DNA of 64,000 nt, taken from positions 34,907,807-34,971,806 of the forward strand of contig OX243816.1 of assembly GCA_945859605.1 (NCBI GenBank), in the 5' to 3' direction. Positions 35,190-46,200 of this stretch are shown here, piece by piece. The position numbers were made by a program, and so were the translations under genes. The DNA comes from Lumbricus rubellus. Its lineage: Eukaryota; Annelida; Clitellata; Crassiclitellata; Lumbricidae. The notes beneath the pieces are model-generated. The model made no database searches. It was given only the letters and a program-made list of their open reading frames with translations, and had not been told where the DNA came from. Each line of letters opens with the position of its first letter. The first letter of the stretch is position 1.

Positions 35190-36575
35190 CATATTTATGT
35201 GTGTATATATATATAGGGGCGAACGTATATACAACGATGGTGGTCGAATGAATCGATGGCTTAAGTGTTGGTGGTCGATTGATTGGTCGTGCACATGTGT
35301 AGTTGTCTTACAGTGGTAGTCCTACTCTTGATCGATCGATTTATCGTCCATGCTGTGCACGTGATTGATTGCGTCATGAGGATGCATGTCTGTCGATCGT
35401 AGGCTATACATACACACATACGTCATCGACGTATATTTCGTCGATCGCATATAAATAATATATATATATATAGCATTACCAATGTATACTATACATATAC
35501 ATATGTATATGTAATATATACAATATATATATATATAATTATATATAATCATGTATATGTATAAATATTAAATATATATATTAAATATATACATTATACA
35601 ATCATATAATTTTATAATTGTATAATGTATAGATCTATATAAATATTTATATATATAATCACATATATGTATAAATATCAAATATATATTAAATACATAA
35701 TTTATATATACTGTATACTATAGGCCTACAGTCATATATATGTATATATGTATATAATATACATGTATATACGTCGTCTTCTCTTGTTGATTCAATTGCA
35801 GGTCGTTAAGGAGAAGTCGTCACGTGACTCCTACCAGAATCTCAAATCGGCTGTCATCGCTCGACTGTCGAAGGAACGCGGCCACACCTACCGCAACCTC
35901 AGCCGGTCCGTCCTTCCCCTGCTCGCCGTCGCTCTCCCTGCGACAGGCGGCGGCGGGGGAACGGGGACGGGGTCCGAGACGCGCCGGGGAAGCCCGAGCG
36001 GTGGCGGCGTGTGGGAGTCCAACGTGACGTTCTACGTGGGGTCGCACCCTCCGGCGCTACCCACCCTGAGGGAGAGCAACATAGACGATGAGGAGCAGGA
36101 CACGGACGATGCGAGCGACGTCGACGGGGACGTCCAGCGGGAAGGAGGAGGCGGAGGAGGGTACCGCGTCCGGCGGAAGATGACCACGAAGTCCGGGAGT
36201 CTGGACACGGGGACTCGCATCTACAACTACGAGCGTCGGGCGAGACTGACCACGAGAGGGCAGCTGAGGAAAGGTCAGAGCGAGGTGACGATCGACCCCG
36301 CCCTTCTGTGCCACCACAGCCGAAGGACCTCTGCAGGGGGGCTGCGGACGGATGCTGCCGCGGTGAGGGCGCCCCTTAACCGCCCCGACTGCATCGACCT
36401 GCAGAGCGGGGTGACGTGCGACGCCTTCGAGTATACCCCCGTCGATACTGCTGACGTCTCGCCCATGACCGACAACAGGGACACGGAAACGATTTCTCTC
36501 GACGATGACGTCATCATCAGCATTAATGCGTCACCGATTCTTCCGCGTGACGTCACGAAGTCGCAGAACGGCTGA
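26275..36575 (+). CDS. KCNE-like single-pass membrane protein (putative potassium-channel beta subunit)
   Basis: Two exons (26275-26643 and 35802-36575) join in phase 0 into 380 codons plus TGA. Residues 1-80 are polar and Gly-rich with three N-glycosylation sequons (N17, N20, N30). Residues 81-100 (YYVLAVLLVYSMSVVALLAS) form one membrane segment, followed at once by the basic HIKRKH and then EDREIHKYL. That order resembles KCNE proteins: short glycosylated ectodomain, one helix, basic juxtamembrane segment, D-x(n)-Y-L/I motif. The 250-residue cytoplasmic tail is far longer than in vertebrate KCNEs. It has a Gly-rich linker, an acidic DDEEQDTDDASDVDGDV stretch and an acidic C-terminus. KCNE proteins modulate Kv channel gating; a similar role here is inference. 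It could be another type of small membrane protein. Extra exons in the 9.2-kb intron cannot be excluded. Confidence 0.5.
26791..26952. repeat. (TCA)n microsatellite
   Basis: More than 50 near-perfect TCA triplets, interrupted once by gtcgtcatcatcataa. It expanded inside the LINE remnant between its LDWMM and AQHREGW segments. Confidence 0.95.
27129..28509. mobile_element. 1381-bp hAT-type element with 8-bp TSD caccagta
   Basis: The ends are cagtggcgtagcta (27129) and tagctacgccactg (28509), perfect 14-bp TIRs of hAT type (CAGTGGCGTA). Sub-terminal gggcccatgtgcaaaa / tttgcacacattgcac blocks are also inverted. The 8-bp target duplication caccagta is exact at 27121-27128 and 28510-28517. Internal ORFs show no transposase, so it is non-autonomous. 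It interrupts the LINE remnant described above. Confidence 0.92.
28655..28800 (+). mobile_element. Partial copy of the 203-bp hAT MITE family
   Basis: cacagttaaaactag, cttccgattgaaagtaa and gttgtgcagttctgaaaat match the right three-quarters of the MITEs at 42521 and 59307. The left TIR and any TSD are not recognisable. Confidence 0.65.
29655..29955. repeat. 23-bp minisatellite
   Basis: About 13 copies of ggtgcacagcaccttggtgg(acc), with units shortened by 2-5 bp in places. Because 23 is not a multiple of 3 and the unit lacks stops, most of the six frames are open here and give repetitive CCAPVHQG/HSTLVDRC translations. These are not genes. The array ends about 12 bp before the piggyBac-like MITE. 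Confidence 0.93.
29971..30938 (+). mobile_element. piggyBac-like 968-bp MITE, copy 1 (TTAA target)
   Basis: It is flanked by TTAA at 29967-29970 and 30939-30942. The ends ccctcaggctacca and tggtagcccgaggg form 14-bp TIRs (one mismatch). TTAA duplication with CCC-starting ends is the hallmark of piggyBac. The interior has no transposase. It contains an imperfect internal duplication (ttattttgagcacttccggt at about 30,434 and 30,606) and four GGGGTGGTnnACCACCCC-type hairpins at the two ends. A copy in opposite orientation lies at 55340-56317. Confidence 0.88.
31194..31242. repeat. (TA)n microsatellite
   Basis: A (TA)n run interrupted by tgta. Confidence 0.9.
31931..31974. promoter_or_regulatory. 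X-box-like palindrome next to a CRE-like site
   Basis: TGTTTCGTTGC-caa-GCAACGAAACA (31931-31955) is a perfect 11-bp inverted repeat containing gttgccaagcaac, close to the RFX-type X-box consensus GTTGCC(AT)GGCAAC. TGACGTCA, a perfect CRE, follows at 31967-31974, and another tgacgtc lies near 31,991. It lies inside the KCNE-like intron, so an enhancer role is possible but unproven. Confidence 0.35.
32112..32172 (-). repeat. SINE/LINE tail module
   Basis: ctataaatttacgaagcgcc followed by attagaggcgctccca corresponds, in antisense, to the gagcgcctctga...gcgctatataaat module in the full SINEs. Confidence 0.5.
32330..32410 (-). repeat. Probable antisense LINE 3' tail
   Basis: (aaatc)n followed by tttttttattgagccagag is organised like the tails at 9,940 and 42,790. 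No coding remnant is seen behind it. Confidence 0.35.
33387..33410 (+). repeat. Solo hAT-like terminal sequence
   Basis: caggggcggatccagg matches the common hAT terminus CAGGGGCGGAtCCAG. I found no matching right end or TSD in the window. Confidence 0.35.
33918..34056. repeat. (CTT)n microsatellite
   Basis: A cttctt run abutting the 3' end of the LINE remnant that follows. It is probably that element's expanded (GAA)n tail. Confidence 0.85.
34064..34485 (-). mobile_element. LINE C-terminal remnant, copy 2
   Basis: The - strand reads VVMYGLET, TMRK, DAKRLETFEMWTWRIM, TSWMEHVITKEEV, MIDENNTIRERQKKWVEH and, at the end, cctgcctttatag (EPAFI). It has in-frame stops after YGLET, after TMRK and after KEEV. 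The Y-G-x-E-T-W-T-x-R-K and FEMW motifs mark the region after the RT domain of the same LINE family as at 26712-28605. The microsatellite before it is the 3' tail. Confidence 0.75.
34720..34932. repeat. (TTCA)n/(TTCG)n microsatellite
   Basis: Long ttcattcattcg runs producing repetitive FIHSFIHS open frames. Not a gene. Confidence 0.92.
35150..35765. repeat. AT-rich (TA)n and (ATATAT/TAAATA) tract
   Basis: Several (TA)n runs and diverged tatata/aaatat repeats fill most of the 600 bp before the second KCNE-like exon. Confidence 0.8.
35802..36575 (+). CDS. KCNE-like exon 2 (cytoplasmic tail, stop)
   Basis: Acceptor ttcaattgcag, phase 0, 257 codons plus TGA. It begins VVKEKSSRDSYQNLKSAVIA and is notably GC-rich compared with the flanking DNA, consistent with constrained coding sequence. 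It contains poly-Gly, an acidic cluster, a basic RRKMTTKSGSLDTGTRIYNY segment and a C-terminus rich in Asp/Ser. No catalytic domain is visible. Confidence 0.75.
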   Translation, partial: VVKEKSSRDSYQNLKSAVIARLSKERGHTYRNLSRSVLPLLAVALPATGGGGGTGTGSETRRGSPSGGGVWESNVTFYVGSHPPALPTLRESNIDDEEQDTDDASDVDGDVQREGGGGGGYRVRRKMTTKSGSLDTGTRIYNYERRARLTTRGQLRKGQSEVTIDPALLCHHSRRTSAGGLRTDAAAVRAPLNRPDCIDLQSGVTCDAFEYTPVDTADVSPMTDNRDTETISLDDDVIISINASPILPRDVTKSQNG

Positions 36576-37585
36576 GGTGGAACGCCCATGCCCGAGTAGC
36601 CATGGCAACCCATCAGCGAAAGCTTTGATGGTGATAATTAATTTTAGGTGTTTCTGACTTTCGGTGCTTGCCTTGTTAGGAGGTGGCACAGTTATTGCAA
36701 TTGCATGCAAGAGTATTAATTAAGAACTATAAGTAGCACCAGTAATATTATAGTTCTCTCAGTAGAGCAGTTACTAATTCCTACTCCTAAAAACAAACCA
36801 CATGTACAGTACATTACGGTTGGGCAAACCGTTAGCATAAAATCCTGGACAGCGCAATAATATAAGTTAGTGATAGTCATAATAATTGTAGTCTGTAGCA
36901 GAGTGGTTACCTAGGCAGCAAGACTTAACTGAAATTGTACTCGAAGTACCATATACGATAAAAAATTACCGCTTCTGTCCATATGACAACCGTTTCTGAT
37001 TTTCCATATTTCCCAAGTTCACTGCTCGGTCAGCAATTGAAATACATCGGTAGATACATGTACATGCACGATAGAATGATGATGTAATTCAATCGATGGA
37101 TCAACACGTTCGCTCACTTGAACCTTAGTTGAAACTAAACCAAGCTAACTATGACTGGCAACCACATTGGACATTTGAAAACCAAATCGAGCATCGAGAT
37201 ACATGTAGATTTTTGCACCAGACTTCTTACATCGAAGACTATCATAATAGGACCTGCATATATAAGAATACGAACTTTGACCTTCGTCATCATCGTCGTC
37301 ATCATCATTACCGTCGTCGCGGCAATCATCATCATGCGATTGTTATGATCATCTGCAAGCAGTAAATATATTCGTAGGAAAGTTTGAACGTTTAGTATCA
37401 ATTATAAATAATTTAGTTAGCATTCCGAATGATTTATAAATCTGTTTTCTTCATAAACAGATGCATGCCCTTGGATTTTTTAAATATACGAACGTGTGAT
37501 ACTAAACCGTACGTGTGCGGTAGCTTCGACGTATTCACTGGTCGACTAGCATGACTGGCCATGATGCAGTTTGTATGGCATGCAT
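36576..37585. other. 3' flank of the KCNE-like gene, no gene seen
   Basis: 3' UTR and intergenic sequence. Short (atc)n/(gtc)n runs occur at 37,285-37,335. No further exons or elements were recognised. Confidence 0.4.
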
Positions 37586-37589
37586 AGTC

Positions 37590-37652
37590 GTCATCATCAT
37601 CGAGGCGATGACGACGACGACGATGATGACGATAATGATGATGATGATGATA

Positions 37653-37731
<79 letters not shown>

Positions 37732-37795
37732 CGGTGACGATGATGATGACGATGATGATGATGACGATGATAACGGTGATGATGACGATGATAAT
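37590..37795. repeat. (GAT)n microsatellite
   Basis: About 60 gat/gac triplets. All long ORFs here are homopolymeric Asp/Met strings. Confidence 0.95.
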
Positions 37796-37799
37796 ATTT

Positions 37800-39470
37800 A
37801 TATTACTTACAAATCCTCATATTCAAGTGAGTCAAGTTAGTATGTACATGTATATTCTTTATTGTTACACCAACTGCATGATGTCTGTATACTTTCGTGT
37901 AAATACATCTAGGCAGCATATACTTGTACTTAATCTTAAACGGCTGATCTTGATCTGTTCCATGTATTGCTCATATCTATCGTATAGCATGCTGTGACCC
38001 TTGATGTATTCCGGATATATACGGAGATCGTTCGACCCTCGGGCTTTCTCGGTCGTTGGTCAAAGGCTTTCGAATCGTCTGCTCTTTCAGTTCGTCTGTT
38101 CGTCGTTTCTTTGATGTCATCATTCGTACCACTTCTTTAGATTAATCTCTTTGATGCATCCGATTTCAAACTGACTTTTCAAAGACATCAATGGTCAATG
38201 GCTGCAGTTCTTGTGGCTTCCTCTTAAGGCATACTCCAGTCATTTTTAAAAATTGTAATTCACTCGAAAACGACCATCAACCGAAATCTCTGGCAACAGC
38301 AAAAGAGCGCCATAGAAGAAACCAGTCGATTAGGTTAAATGCAGAGTTTGCGCTGATTAATCTTTTGAATCAATTATAATCTCTTTCATCTAACTTCGAT
38401 TAATATATTAAATTTGATTAATTTGATAAGTACACCATTGGTAGGTTACATGAATTGTGAAAAACTGTTGAGATGTGTCATGTAGTCACTGAGTTACCAC
38501 GTGTATCTTTCTACAAAATAAAACTTCAAATCATTTCACATGCTAAGGTTCAAATAATAGAATTAAGAAAACGTTCACCGACACAACTAGGCTTATGACC
38601 GTTTTCTGTCCTTACATGTATATTACTTTTCTCTGTACTATAATATGTTTTATTATCACCCATAACTTGGACTGCTTACCGCACTATTACGCCGTGCCAC
38701 TTCAGATTTTTCGCAACGTCATTCATGTCCACCGTCTCATGAATAGAACATTCGAAAGGCATTTCGGGATTTCGCCGACAAGTCGAACACGTCATTGGTA
38801 AAGAGTGTATACTGCATCTTATCCGTCTCTGTGCAATTTAGAGAGAGAGAGAGAGAGAGAGAGCGTGCGGAAAGTGGGTTTCTTGCTGGCTTTTTTCAAG
38901 AGTTTAAATCTCACAGCTAGCCTAGTTGTGAATAAAAGCGACTATTGGAAACGTCTGCAGGCACTTAAGCTGTTTAAGCAAGCCTAGCAAACAAATCGGT
39001 CTAGATGCAACTTTTCGGAAACCAGTTCTTGGAAGCATAATATTATTATATCCCTTTTTCATTTCTTCCATTTCATTTTTTATCTTAGTCGATAGAGCGT
39101 TCCACATGGCCGGGAATGAATAAAAAATCCCAAGGGTGAATTAATGTCTGAATAGAAATCAAAGTAGCGTAGCAAACCCATTTCTGGCGAAACGCATGCA
39201 TCATCGACCATCCTCTGTCGCGATCAGAAGACTAAACACGGAGGAGAGATAGTAGGATGATGCCAAAGCATGTGTCATTTCATTTTTTTATTGACCTTTA
39301 TGTATGTACATTGTACACATTCGTATTTGTGCGTGTGTGCGTGTGTATCTGTGTTTTTGTTTCTCAACCCTATGCTCTAGAATTTCTACTTGAGAGAGAA
39401 GTGACATTTTGAACATGTCCTCAGTCTAAACTAAAATGGTCACTGCGTTTGTATCTGTCGAACTAAGCTT
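37800..39470. other. Gene-free stretch
   Basis: Unique AT-rich DNA with one (GA)n run at 38,840-38,862. I see no coding or RNA-gene evidence. Confidence 0.4.
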
Positions 39471-39499
39471 ACACGAGAGAAAAATACGGACAGACATAC

Positions 39500-39502
39500 A
39501 GA

Positions 39503-39595
<93 letters not shown>

Positions 39596-39605
39596 GACAG
39601 ACAAA
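39500..39605. repeat. (ACAG)n microsatellite
   Basis: About 24 perfect acag/gaca units, with diverged continuation to 39,690. Confidence 0.95.
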
Positions 39606-39884
39606 GAAAGGCAGAACACGTGACAGACATACATACAGAGACAGAGACAGACGGACAGACAGGTCGAGAGACACCCACACCCACACAGAGACAACTACAC
39701 GGTACGTAAGATATGCACGTGTTCTGTCTTCCTTGATCAACGATCATGGCGCTGGTAGAATTTTGCACTTGCTGGTTTGTCCACATTTTACAGGCTTAAA
39801 GATAATTCATATTTAACTGCCATTTTTAACAAGATATTGGCAAAAAACCTAGTGTTTTTGCACACCATGTCACTATGTATACAT

Positions 39885-39889
39885 ATAAT

Positions 39890-39939
<50 letters not shown>

Positions 39940-40350
39940 CAGACAGACAAACAGAGGCAGAGAGAGACAGAGAGAGACAGAGAGAGACAGAGAGAGACAG
40001 AGATCGATCGAGATCGAGAGACCTTTAAGCCATTCGGTATACCGCAGAATATGGCTCACTTGTTCTCGTATCGCTTCCTATAATACGCATGCGCAATGCT
40101 CTATATATAATTTACACGTTGGCGATCTAGTCTTTTAATAGGTCTCTATGCGGAAGACTGAATAATTAATCAGACTGAGGCCAATAGTGAAAGAGACACC
40201 GACGAAGAGAGAGAGAGAAAGAGACAGAACGAGACAGGCATAGACAGAGAGATAGACAGAGAGCGAGAGAGAAAAAGAGAGAGACGGAGAGAGAAAAAGA
40301 GAAACACAGAGAGAGAGAGACAGAGAGAGACAGAGACAGAGAGAAACGGA
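39885..40350. repeat. (TA)n, (GA)n and (GACAGA)n compound microsatellites
   Basis: (TA)n at 39,890-39,907 runs into (GA)n and agagacagag repeats. A second purine-rich tract follows at 40,205-40,350. Open frames across it are Cys/Leu/Ser strings only. Confidence 0.9.
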
Positions 40351-42520
40351 GAGACGTAGGCAGACAGGTACGAAGCGAACACACACATGTAGACATAGGC
40401 AAAACAGAATCAAATAGGCAGACAGAAAGACAGACCAATGTGGAGGAGGGTATAGTTTCCATGTTGGCAGCAGAGCACTCGAGTCGCCTCGCCAGACAGG
40501 TGAGTCTACGAACAGAAGCCAGCGGAAGTCACGTGGTGCAGTAAGCGGAAGAAATAACGAGGGCGTGGCGCATTGACTGCAGGTGAATATCAATTAAGCG
40601 ACCACCACAATATTGTAGTTCTGTGGAATCATCATAGCAGCCAAGCGGCACGGGCTGCAGAGGCAGGAGGATGAGATGGGAGGATGCCGTGCACGGTACT
40701 GCTGTCTGTATCAGGGATCAGCCTCCAAACATCTCTAATCGATTTTTGCTCCTGATTAACGCCAACGTATTGTTTGAACCGGTGACCTCTGTGGCTGTGC
40801 CGAGTTGACTTTGCATGGTCGGCGGTGGCAGATGCTAATGAAGTCTTCAGAGGCTCCAGTATGTATAGCCTTGGGCAGTCTGGGTGTCTGACTGTATGAA
40901 TGTCCGTTTGTTCAAATGTCTGTCTGTCTGTCTGTCTCTGTGTCTCTGTGCAACTCAATGACTGCATAAATATATTATCTCCAATTCCGAGTCTTTTGTC
41001 GTTCTGATTTTTTATCTATAGATCTATTTATCTGACTCGGTGACTGCATTGTCAACTTTTTGACTATTAATTTGACACTGCTTTATAATAATTATTATGT
41101 TCGTCCAACACTATTTTAAGAAATCTGTATTGAAGATTTTTATGTCTGTATATATGTATTAGTCATTTAGTGTGTCTGTTTCTTTCTCTTTATTATGCTA
41201 TCCATGTCTGTCTTTGCGTCTCTATAATTATTATGTTCTCAGTCTATGTGTATGACTGTTGTTGTACAATTGGATTGACTGTAAATAATTGTGCTTTAAA
41301 TATTTGCTTCAGAGTGTATCTGCAGGCTTATCTTATAGGTCGGTTTTATTTGTGCCTGGTTAACTATTCATCCAAATGTGTCTGCCTGCATGTCACAGTC
41401 AGTCAGTCGGTCGGTCTGTCTCTCTGTCTATATACGAGTTTCTGTGTGATTGTACGTACTGTATTATATCGTATGTCTATTGCATGTCTAATTCTGTTCG
41501 TGTGTGCATGTTTGTATGTTCGTGTAGAAAATGTTTCCCTCCGCTTCGCTCTTTCTTTGCCTCTGTCATTGACTATAATATAATAAATATATATACATAA
41601 TATATATAAATGTTTTAATACCTTATAATACAATAGTCAGTGAGTGAGTGCATGTCTGTCTTAGTCACTATTATATATGTTGGATGACTTTATTCTTATG
41701 CATAACATATATATATATATATAATTATATATATATAGTAAAGGATTCATTCTACTCTGCCAACTTCCCTCCTATCATCTATAACTTCCCTACAGTATAT
41801 CTATTATATAAAATAATAATTATACATATGAAATAACAATTATATATATAACATAATAATTATATATATAATTATATATTCATTTCGCTTCTTAGGTAAT
41901 CGTTGCACGACTTGGTAAGGAAATCCTGTAGAATTACCATCGTTTATCTTTACATCGAAACTATTGCTCGACCCATTTGATTTTCTTTCAAGGTTACTCG
42001 TGCATCTGACATTGCCTTCAAAAACGGACAAACTATTCACTTCGCTCTGTAGTAAGGTTCTTTAGGTATCAGCAAATCTGTCGCCTTTGGTTCATTATTA
42101 TCACTTCCACATTTGAATATCTTGGTCGCATAGCACACCAACACCACATCAATCATTATATATCAGTCTATATGTTTGCAGACTACACCGTAACACCGTG
42201 GTTCAAAAAAAGTAAGCCAAACTGTTTTCAAATATCTCCAATGCCTGATAGCATATCACGTTAAAAGTTTCCAAATATTTAGAGAATTGAACCAAGAATA
42301 TGATTCCAAAATTTCAAGAGATAAAGTCGAACAGATAAAAAAAATATGAATCTTTCAACTTCATGTGCCGAAATTTCAGTTTACAAGCAATTTTCTGTTA
42401 GATTCAATGAAATATAATATATCTCTTAATGAAGGTCTGTTTGGTGTGCATATTATCCTTCCGGAGTTCATTCACGACTATAATTATGACCATGCACGAC
42501 AAGTTCAATGATAGCCAGAG

Positions 42521-42723
42521 CAGGGCTTTTTTAACGTGCAGTTGTACACAAAATGTGCAGTTCCAAATAGATTTGTGCCGTTGTAAAAGCACTTCTGTAG
42601 GCCTACAGTTAAAACTAGCTTTAAAAATGGTTCTTGTCCTCCGATTGGAAGTAATTTATCATGGAGAATTGGAAAGGGAAAAAGAAGTTGTGCAATTCTA
42701 AAAATTCCTTAAAAACAGCCCTG
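42521..42723 (+). mobile_element. 203-bp hAT MITE with perfect 8-bp TSD agccagag
   Basis: It starts cagggcttttttaacgtgc and ends ccttaaaaacagccctg, giving an imperfect TIR beginning CAGGGCT. The exact target duplication agccagag occupies 42513-42520 and 42724-42731. Internally, tgtacacaaaatgtgcagtt and gttaaaactag are shared with the copies at 59307 and 28655. Confidence 0.9.
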
Positions 42724-42792
42724 AGCCAGAGTTACGATGATTACAAGCGGAGGGCACTAGCGCTACTAGAAACTGGACATCGTCTCTCGAAC

Positions 42793-42795
<3 letters not shown>

Positions 42796-42826
<31 letters not shown>

Positions 42827-42840
42827 TTTTTTTTGGTCCG
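42796..42840. repeat. (AATC)n plus poly-T
   Basis: A caatcaatcaatcaatc run followed by ttttttttt, resembling an antisense LINE tail. Confidence 0.7.
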
Positions 42841-43331
42841 TAAGTAGGCCTATCAAGCACACTAAGATAATTATAAGGCATTATGGTCTATAATTTAAAC
42901 CAGCGTCTTTGAAGCAAAGCATACTGTAGACTTAATTGTTTCTTCCATATACATGTACCTCCTATTATATATTCAACTCATTTGTTCCTATATAATGTGG
43001 TATTTGGAGCATGTGCAACTGGTTTATACATTTGGTTAATTTTACATTGATTAAATATGATAATTTATGAGCAGACTGAGACGTTACGACTTAACCGTAT
43101 TAGGTGTGGTCCTTTCTTTGGCGCACTCTCTTTGCTTACCGTACCCAACGAATCAGGCACTATAATTATGCCACTGAAAAAGGGGAGTGGTCATTTGGTG
43201 GCGTCTAAACTTAGCTTTCATGATCTCCACTGGTGCATTATGTGTTCCGTCACTCGACAAATAATTATCAATAATGTTCTTATCTGATCCAGTTCTTATC
43301 TACTCCATGATCTCCGAGGCAACAAGATTAA

Positions 43332-43450
43332 ATGGACGACGGTGATAAACCTGTGGAAGAATATAAACATAGCGTCGGATTACTCCTTAAAAGTAGTTCA
43401 GTGGCATTGCGACCGGCGTGGGCATTATTCATCCGCCTCTCCAGACTCGT
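43332..43450 (+). CDS. Possible small exon of an unknown gene (weak)
   Basis: ATG at 43332 opens MDDGDKPVEEYKHSVGLLLK, then SSSVALRPAWALFIRLSRL, reaching a possible donor gtatgt at about 43,452. The composition is more protein-like than most ORFs here. No partner exon, promoter or family match was found, so it may be chance. Confidence 0.15.
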
Positions 43451-43944
43451 GGTATGTATACTGTATAGGCCTAGTTGTATACAGCTTACTTCCCTTTCCT
43501 GTTTACCCTCACTTAGCTTCAAGTGGGGCAGGTCAAAGAAAACTCCTGCGTGTACTTAGCTGCTTATATAGTATAGCCTACTTCTAGTTGTTTACATACG
43601 CACTTCAGCAGTGGGGACTGCAGATCTTGTATTTCTATGGAACTTAATTACGTGTGCTAACGCGTTACTATACCAGCTAGTTGAGCAATGCAATCAGCTC
43701 AAGAACTCTTACCATTTACCAGATGGCGTTTCGTTTAAAGCTAAACAAATAATCTATTTCGAAAACAACTTGTGGCGACTATTAATTGGCATTGTTAAAT
43801 GCGTCTGTAAGAGAGTAGCATTCAAGACGCGCCGAGGAATTCCAGGAAAATCAACTATGCCAAATTATATATTATAGTGTGCCACTTAAAGAGTGTCAGT
43901 TCAGACTATATTTCTTTGGCTAGCAACTGTTGTCGCATCTAAAT

Positions 43945-44012
43945 CATGACTTTTATATAGTGCAATTTCAAGAGAAACCCCTCAGAGGTGCTCCCGACCT
44001 GACAGCACCAAA
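43945..44012 (-). repeat. SINE/LINE tail module
   Basis: ttttatatagtgcaatttc and cctcagaggtgctcccga match, in antisense, the gagcgcctctga...gcgctatataaa tail of the SINEs. Confidence 0.5.
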
Positions 44013-44239
44013 TCACGATAGAAGAGATTGGTTTTCAAATACTTGCGGAAACGAGTAAAAGAAAGACAAAGAAGTTCATTAGGCCTATGGAGGTTTCTAC
44101 ATAGGCATATTAATAAGGAAAGTCTAAAGTGTAGCCATGGTGTGAAGCACGTTCGCAAAAGTTATATTGTTCGATTGTGTAGCCCTCTATTTAGAACGGG
44201 AATTTGGAATGGGCCTTTATACTTAGAATAGGCCTCTAT

Positions 44240-45980
44240 TTGGAATGGGCCTCCACTTGTTATATCGACCCAACATGCCCAGCATAGCCCACATTTCGCA
44301 AGCTGCAGGCTATCAATGTGAAAACATTATTATTCTTTTATTAATCGTGACTGGACGTAGCAGGGAGCGTTTCTAAGGAGGTTTCCTAAAGTGGTGCAAT
44401 ATTTAAATTCTTGGAAAGAATTAATTAATTAATTCAAGCGGACAGCAAGGTGAACGACATGACCAGATTATTGATTCATTTTTAGACAGAGTAATCTGTC
44501 CGACTCATTTTTATATCGTTTTTTTGTTTGTTCAGAAACTGACGGAATAAGCCTCGCAGATTTTCTATTTTCTATTTTACGAAGTGCCTCTGACCAAAAT
44601 AGTTCTTCAAAGATAAATTGGAATGAGGTAACTGTAATTTGTGAAAACAGAATTAGGTCTACAGCCACCTCTTTGTAGAGATTCACTAGAGACGCTTTTG
44701 ATCTGACATCACTACAGATCGAACACATAATATGCAGCGCTGGTGAGAAATCTCCAAATGGTGTTAATTAATCGCCTTGCGTTTTGCTTTCGAATGGCGC
44801 TTTTAAAAAAATTGGAAATTGATATTACGATTACGGCTACAAAGCAGAGTAGATTCACTCGTCTGTTACTATTATGAAACTTTTAAAGAACAGTCTTAGT
44901 AGTTCTGTTCTGTCCAGTGCACTTTGAGCCACAACGAAAGTATCTATTGTCAGGAAAAGATGATAGGCCTACATAGAGTTATCAGCGTCCGATTGCCGCG
45001 GCGATTGGCCCAAACGCCCAGAATATTCTGTTTTCTGGCACAAAGTGTGCGGCTGAAATTGTAATGTGTTTAGTTGACTTGTCTTGGATGTATAGGCTAG
45101 TGTGTTTTGTATTTGAAGACAATGGCTTAATTCAACTAATAGACGATTCCATTCTAACTCCTGAAATTTTACTTGCCAATAGACCTACAAATGCAGTTGA
45201 AAGTTGCAATTAGCATTTCTAAATATATTTTAGGCACTGCGCCTATCGCTTACAGCTCACGCTGCCACGAACCGGTAGCACGCATTCAAATGCACCGCCA
45301 TGCTGCCATGGTGGAAAATGGTAATGGTATTTTTGCAGGCCTACCACTTTTATATTAAGCAAGTAAGTAGCATTTATTTGCATCCTGCAAGCGTGCATTG
45401 CATAAAACGATTATATACATTAAAAAATAAACTCGGCAGTTAACTGCGAATTTTGAAGTCACTCATGCATTGTTAAATAAAACTGAAAATACATCTTTGA
45501 GGAAACTATTTTAGAATAAATTTTATTTAACGAGAGGCAGCATTAGGAGACGTCCTATAGCTCTCTAGAGGAGTAGCCTAAATACTTGTCCTCAACAAAC
45601 ACCACGAGCCTCGTGGCGAGATAAAATAAGATACCCCAAGATAATTTGGATAATATGTACACCATCTTGAAACGGTGGAAGTGTTTTTATATTCAGCTTC
45701 ATGAACATTTGACGGTTTAGTCGGTTCGCGGTAACAGACTTACACTTTTCTCAGAAGCCACTACCGTAACATATAGGTCATACAATTCACGGATTAGACA
45801 ATATCTGTAGCTTATCAAAGACATGTCTGATGGATACTATAGTAGCATAGTAGCAAGATAAGGGACGACAAATATCTTAAATATCTATCTCAGATGACAC
45901 CATGGCTCTCCGTTAGAGAGTTAATATTTAGACAACACTTACAGTTTCACACTTTGAATATTCTGTCTTTCACCGGTTGA
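44240..45980. other. Gene-free stretch
   Basis: Nothing recognisable except a tail-like ttttacgaagtgcctctgac at 44,573-44,592. It lies beyond the 3' end of the PKA-RI gene. Confidence 0.35.
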
Positions 45981-45987
45981 CTCCTAT

Positions 45988-46200
45988 CCATCCATCCATC
46001 CATCCATCGATCCATTCATCCAACCAACCAACCAACCAGCCAACCATCCATCCATCCATCTGCGCATCCCTATGTCCATGAATATATCCGCCAATTCATT
46101 AATTTCTCATCCATCCGCCCATCAATTTGTCCATCCATCTATCTATCCATCCATTCATCCATTCATTCATCCACCCATACATTCAGTCATTCACTCGGCC
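45988..46200. repeat. (CCAT)n/(CCAA)n microsatellite
   Basis: tccatccatcca and aaccaaccaacc runs, diverging toward 46,200. Confidence 0.9.

Noticed and set aside
40135..40967. ORFs of 98-152 codons on the - strand
   Set aside because: Mostly translations of (GA)n/(ACAG)n tracts. The short non-repetitive parts show no recognisable domain.
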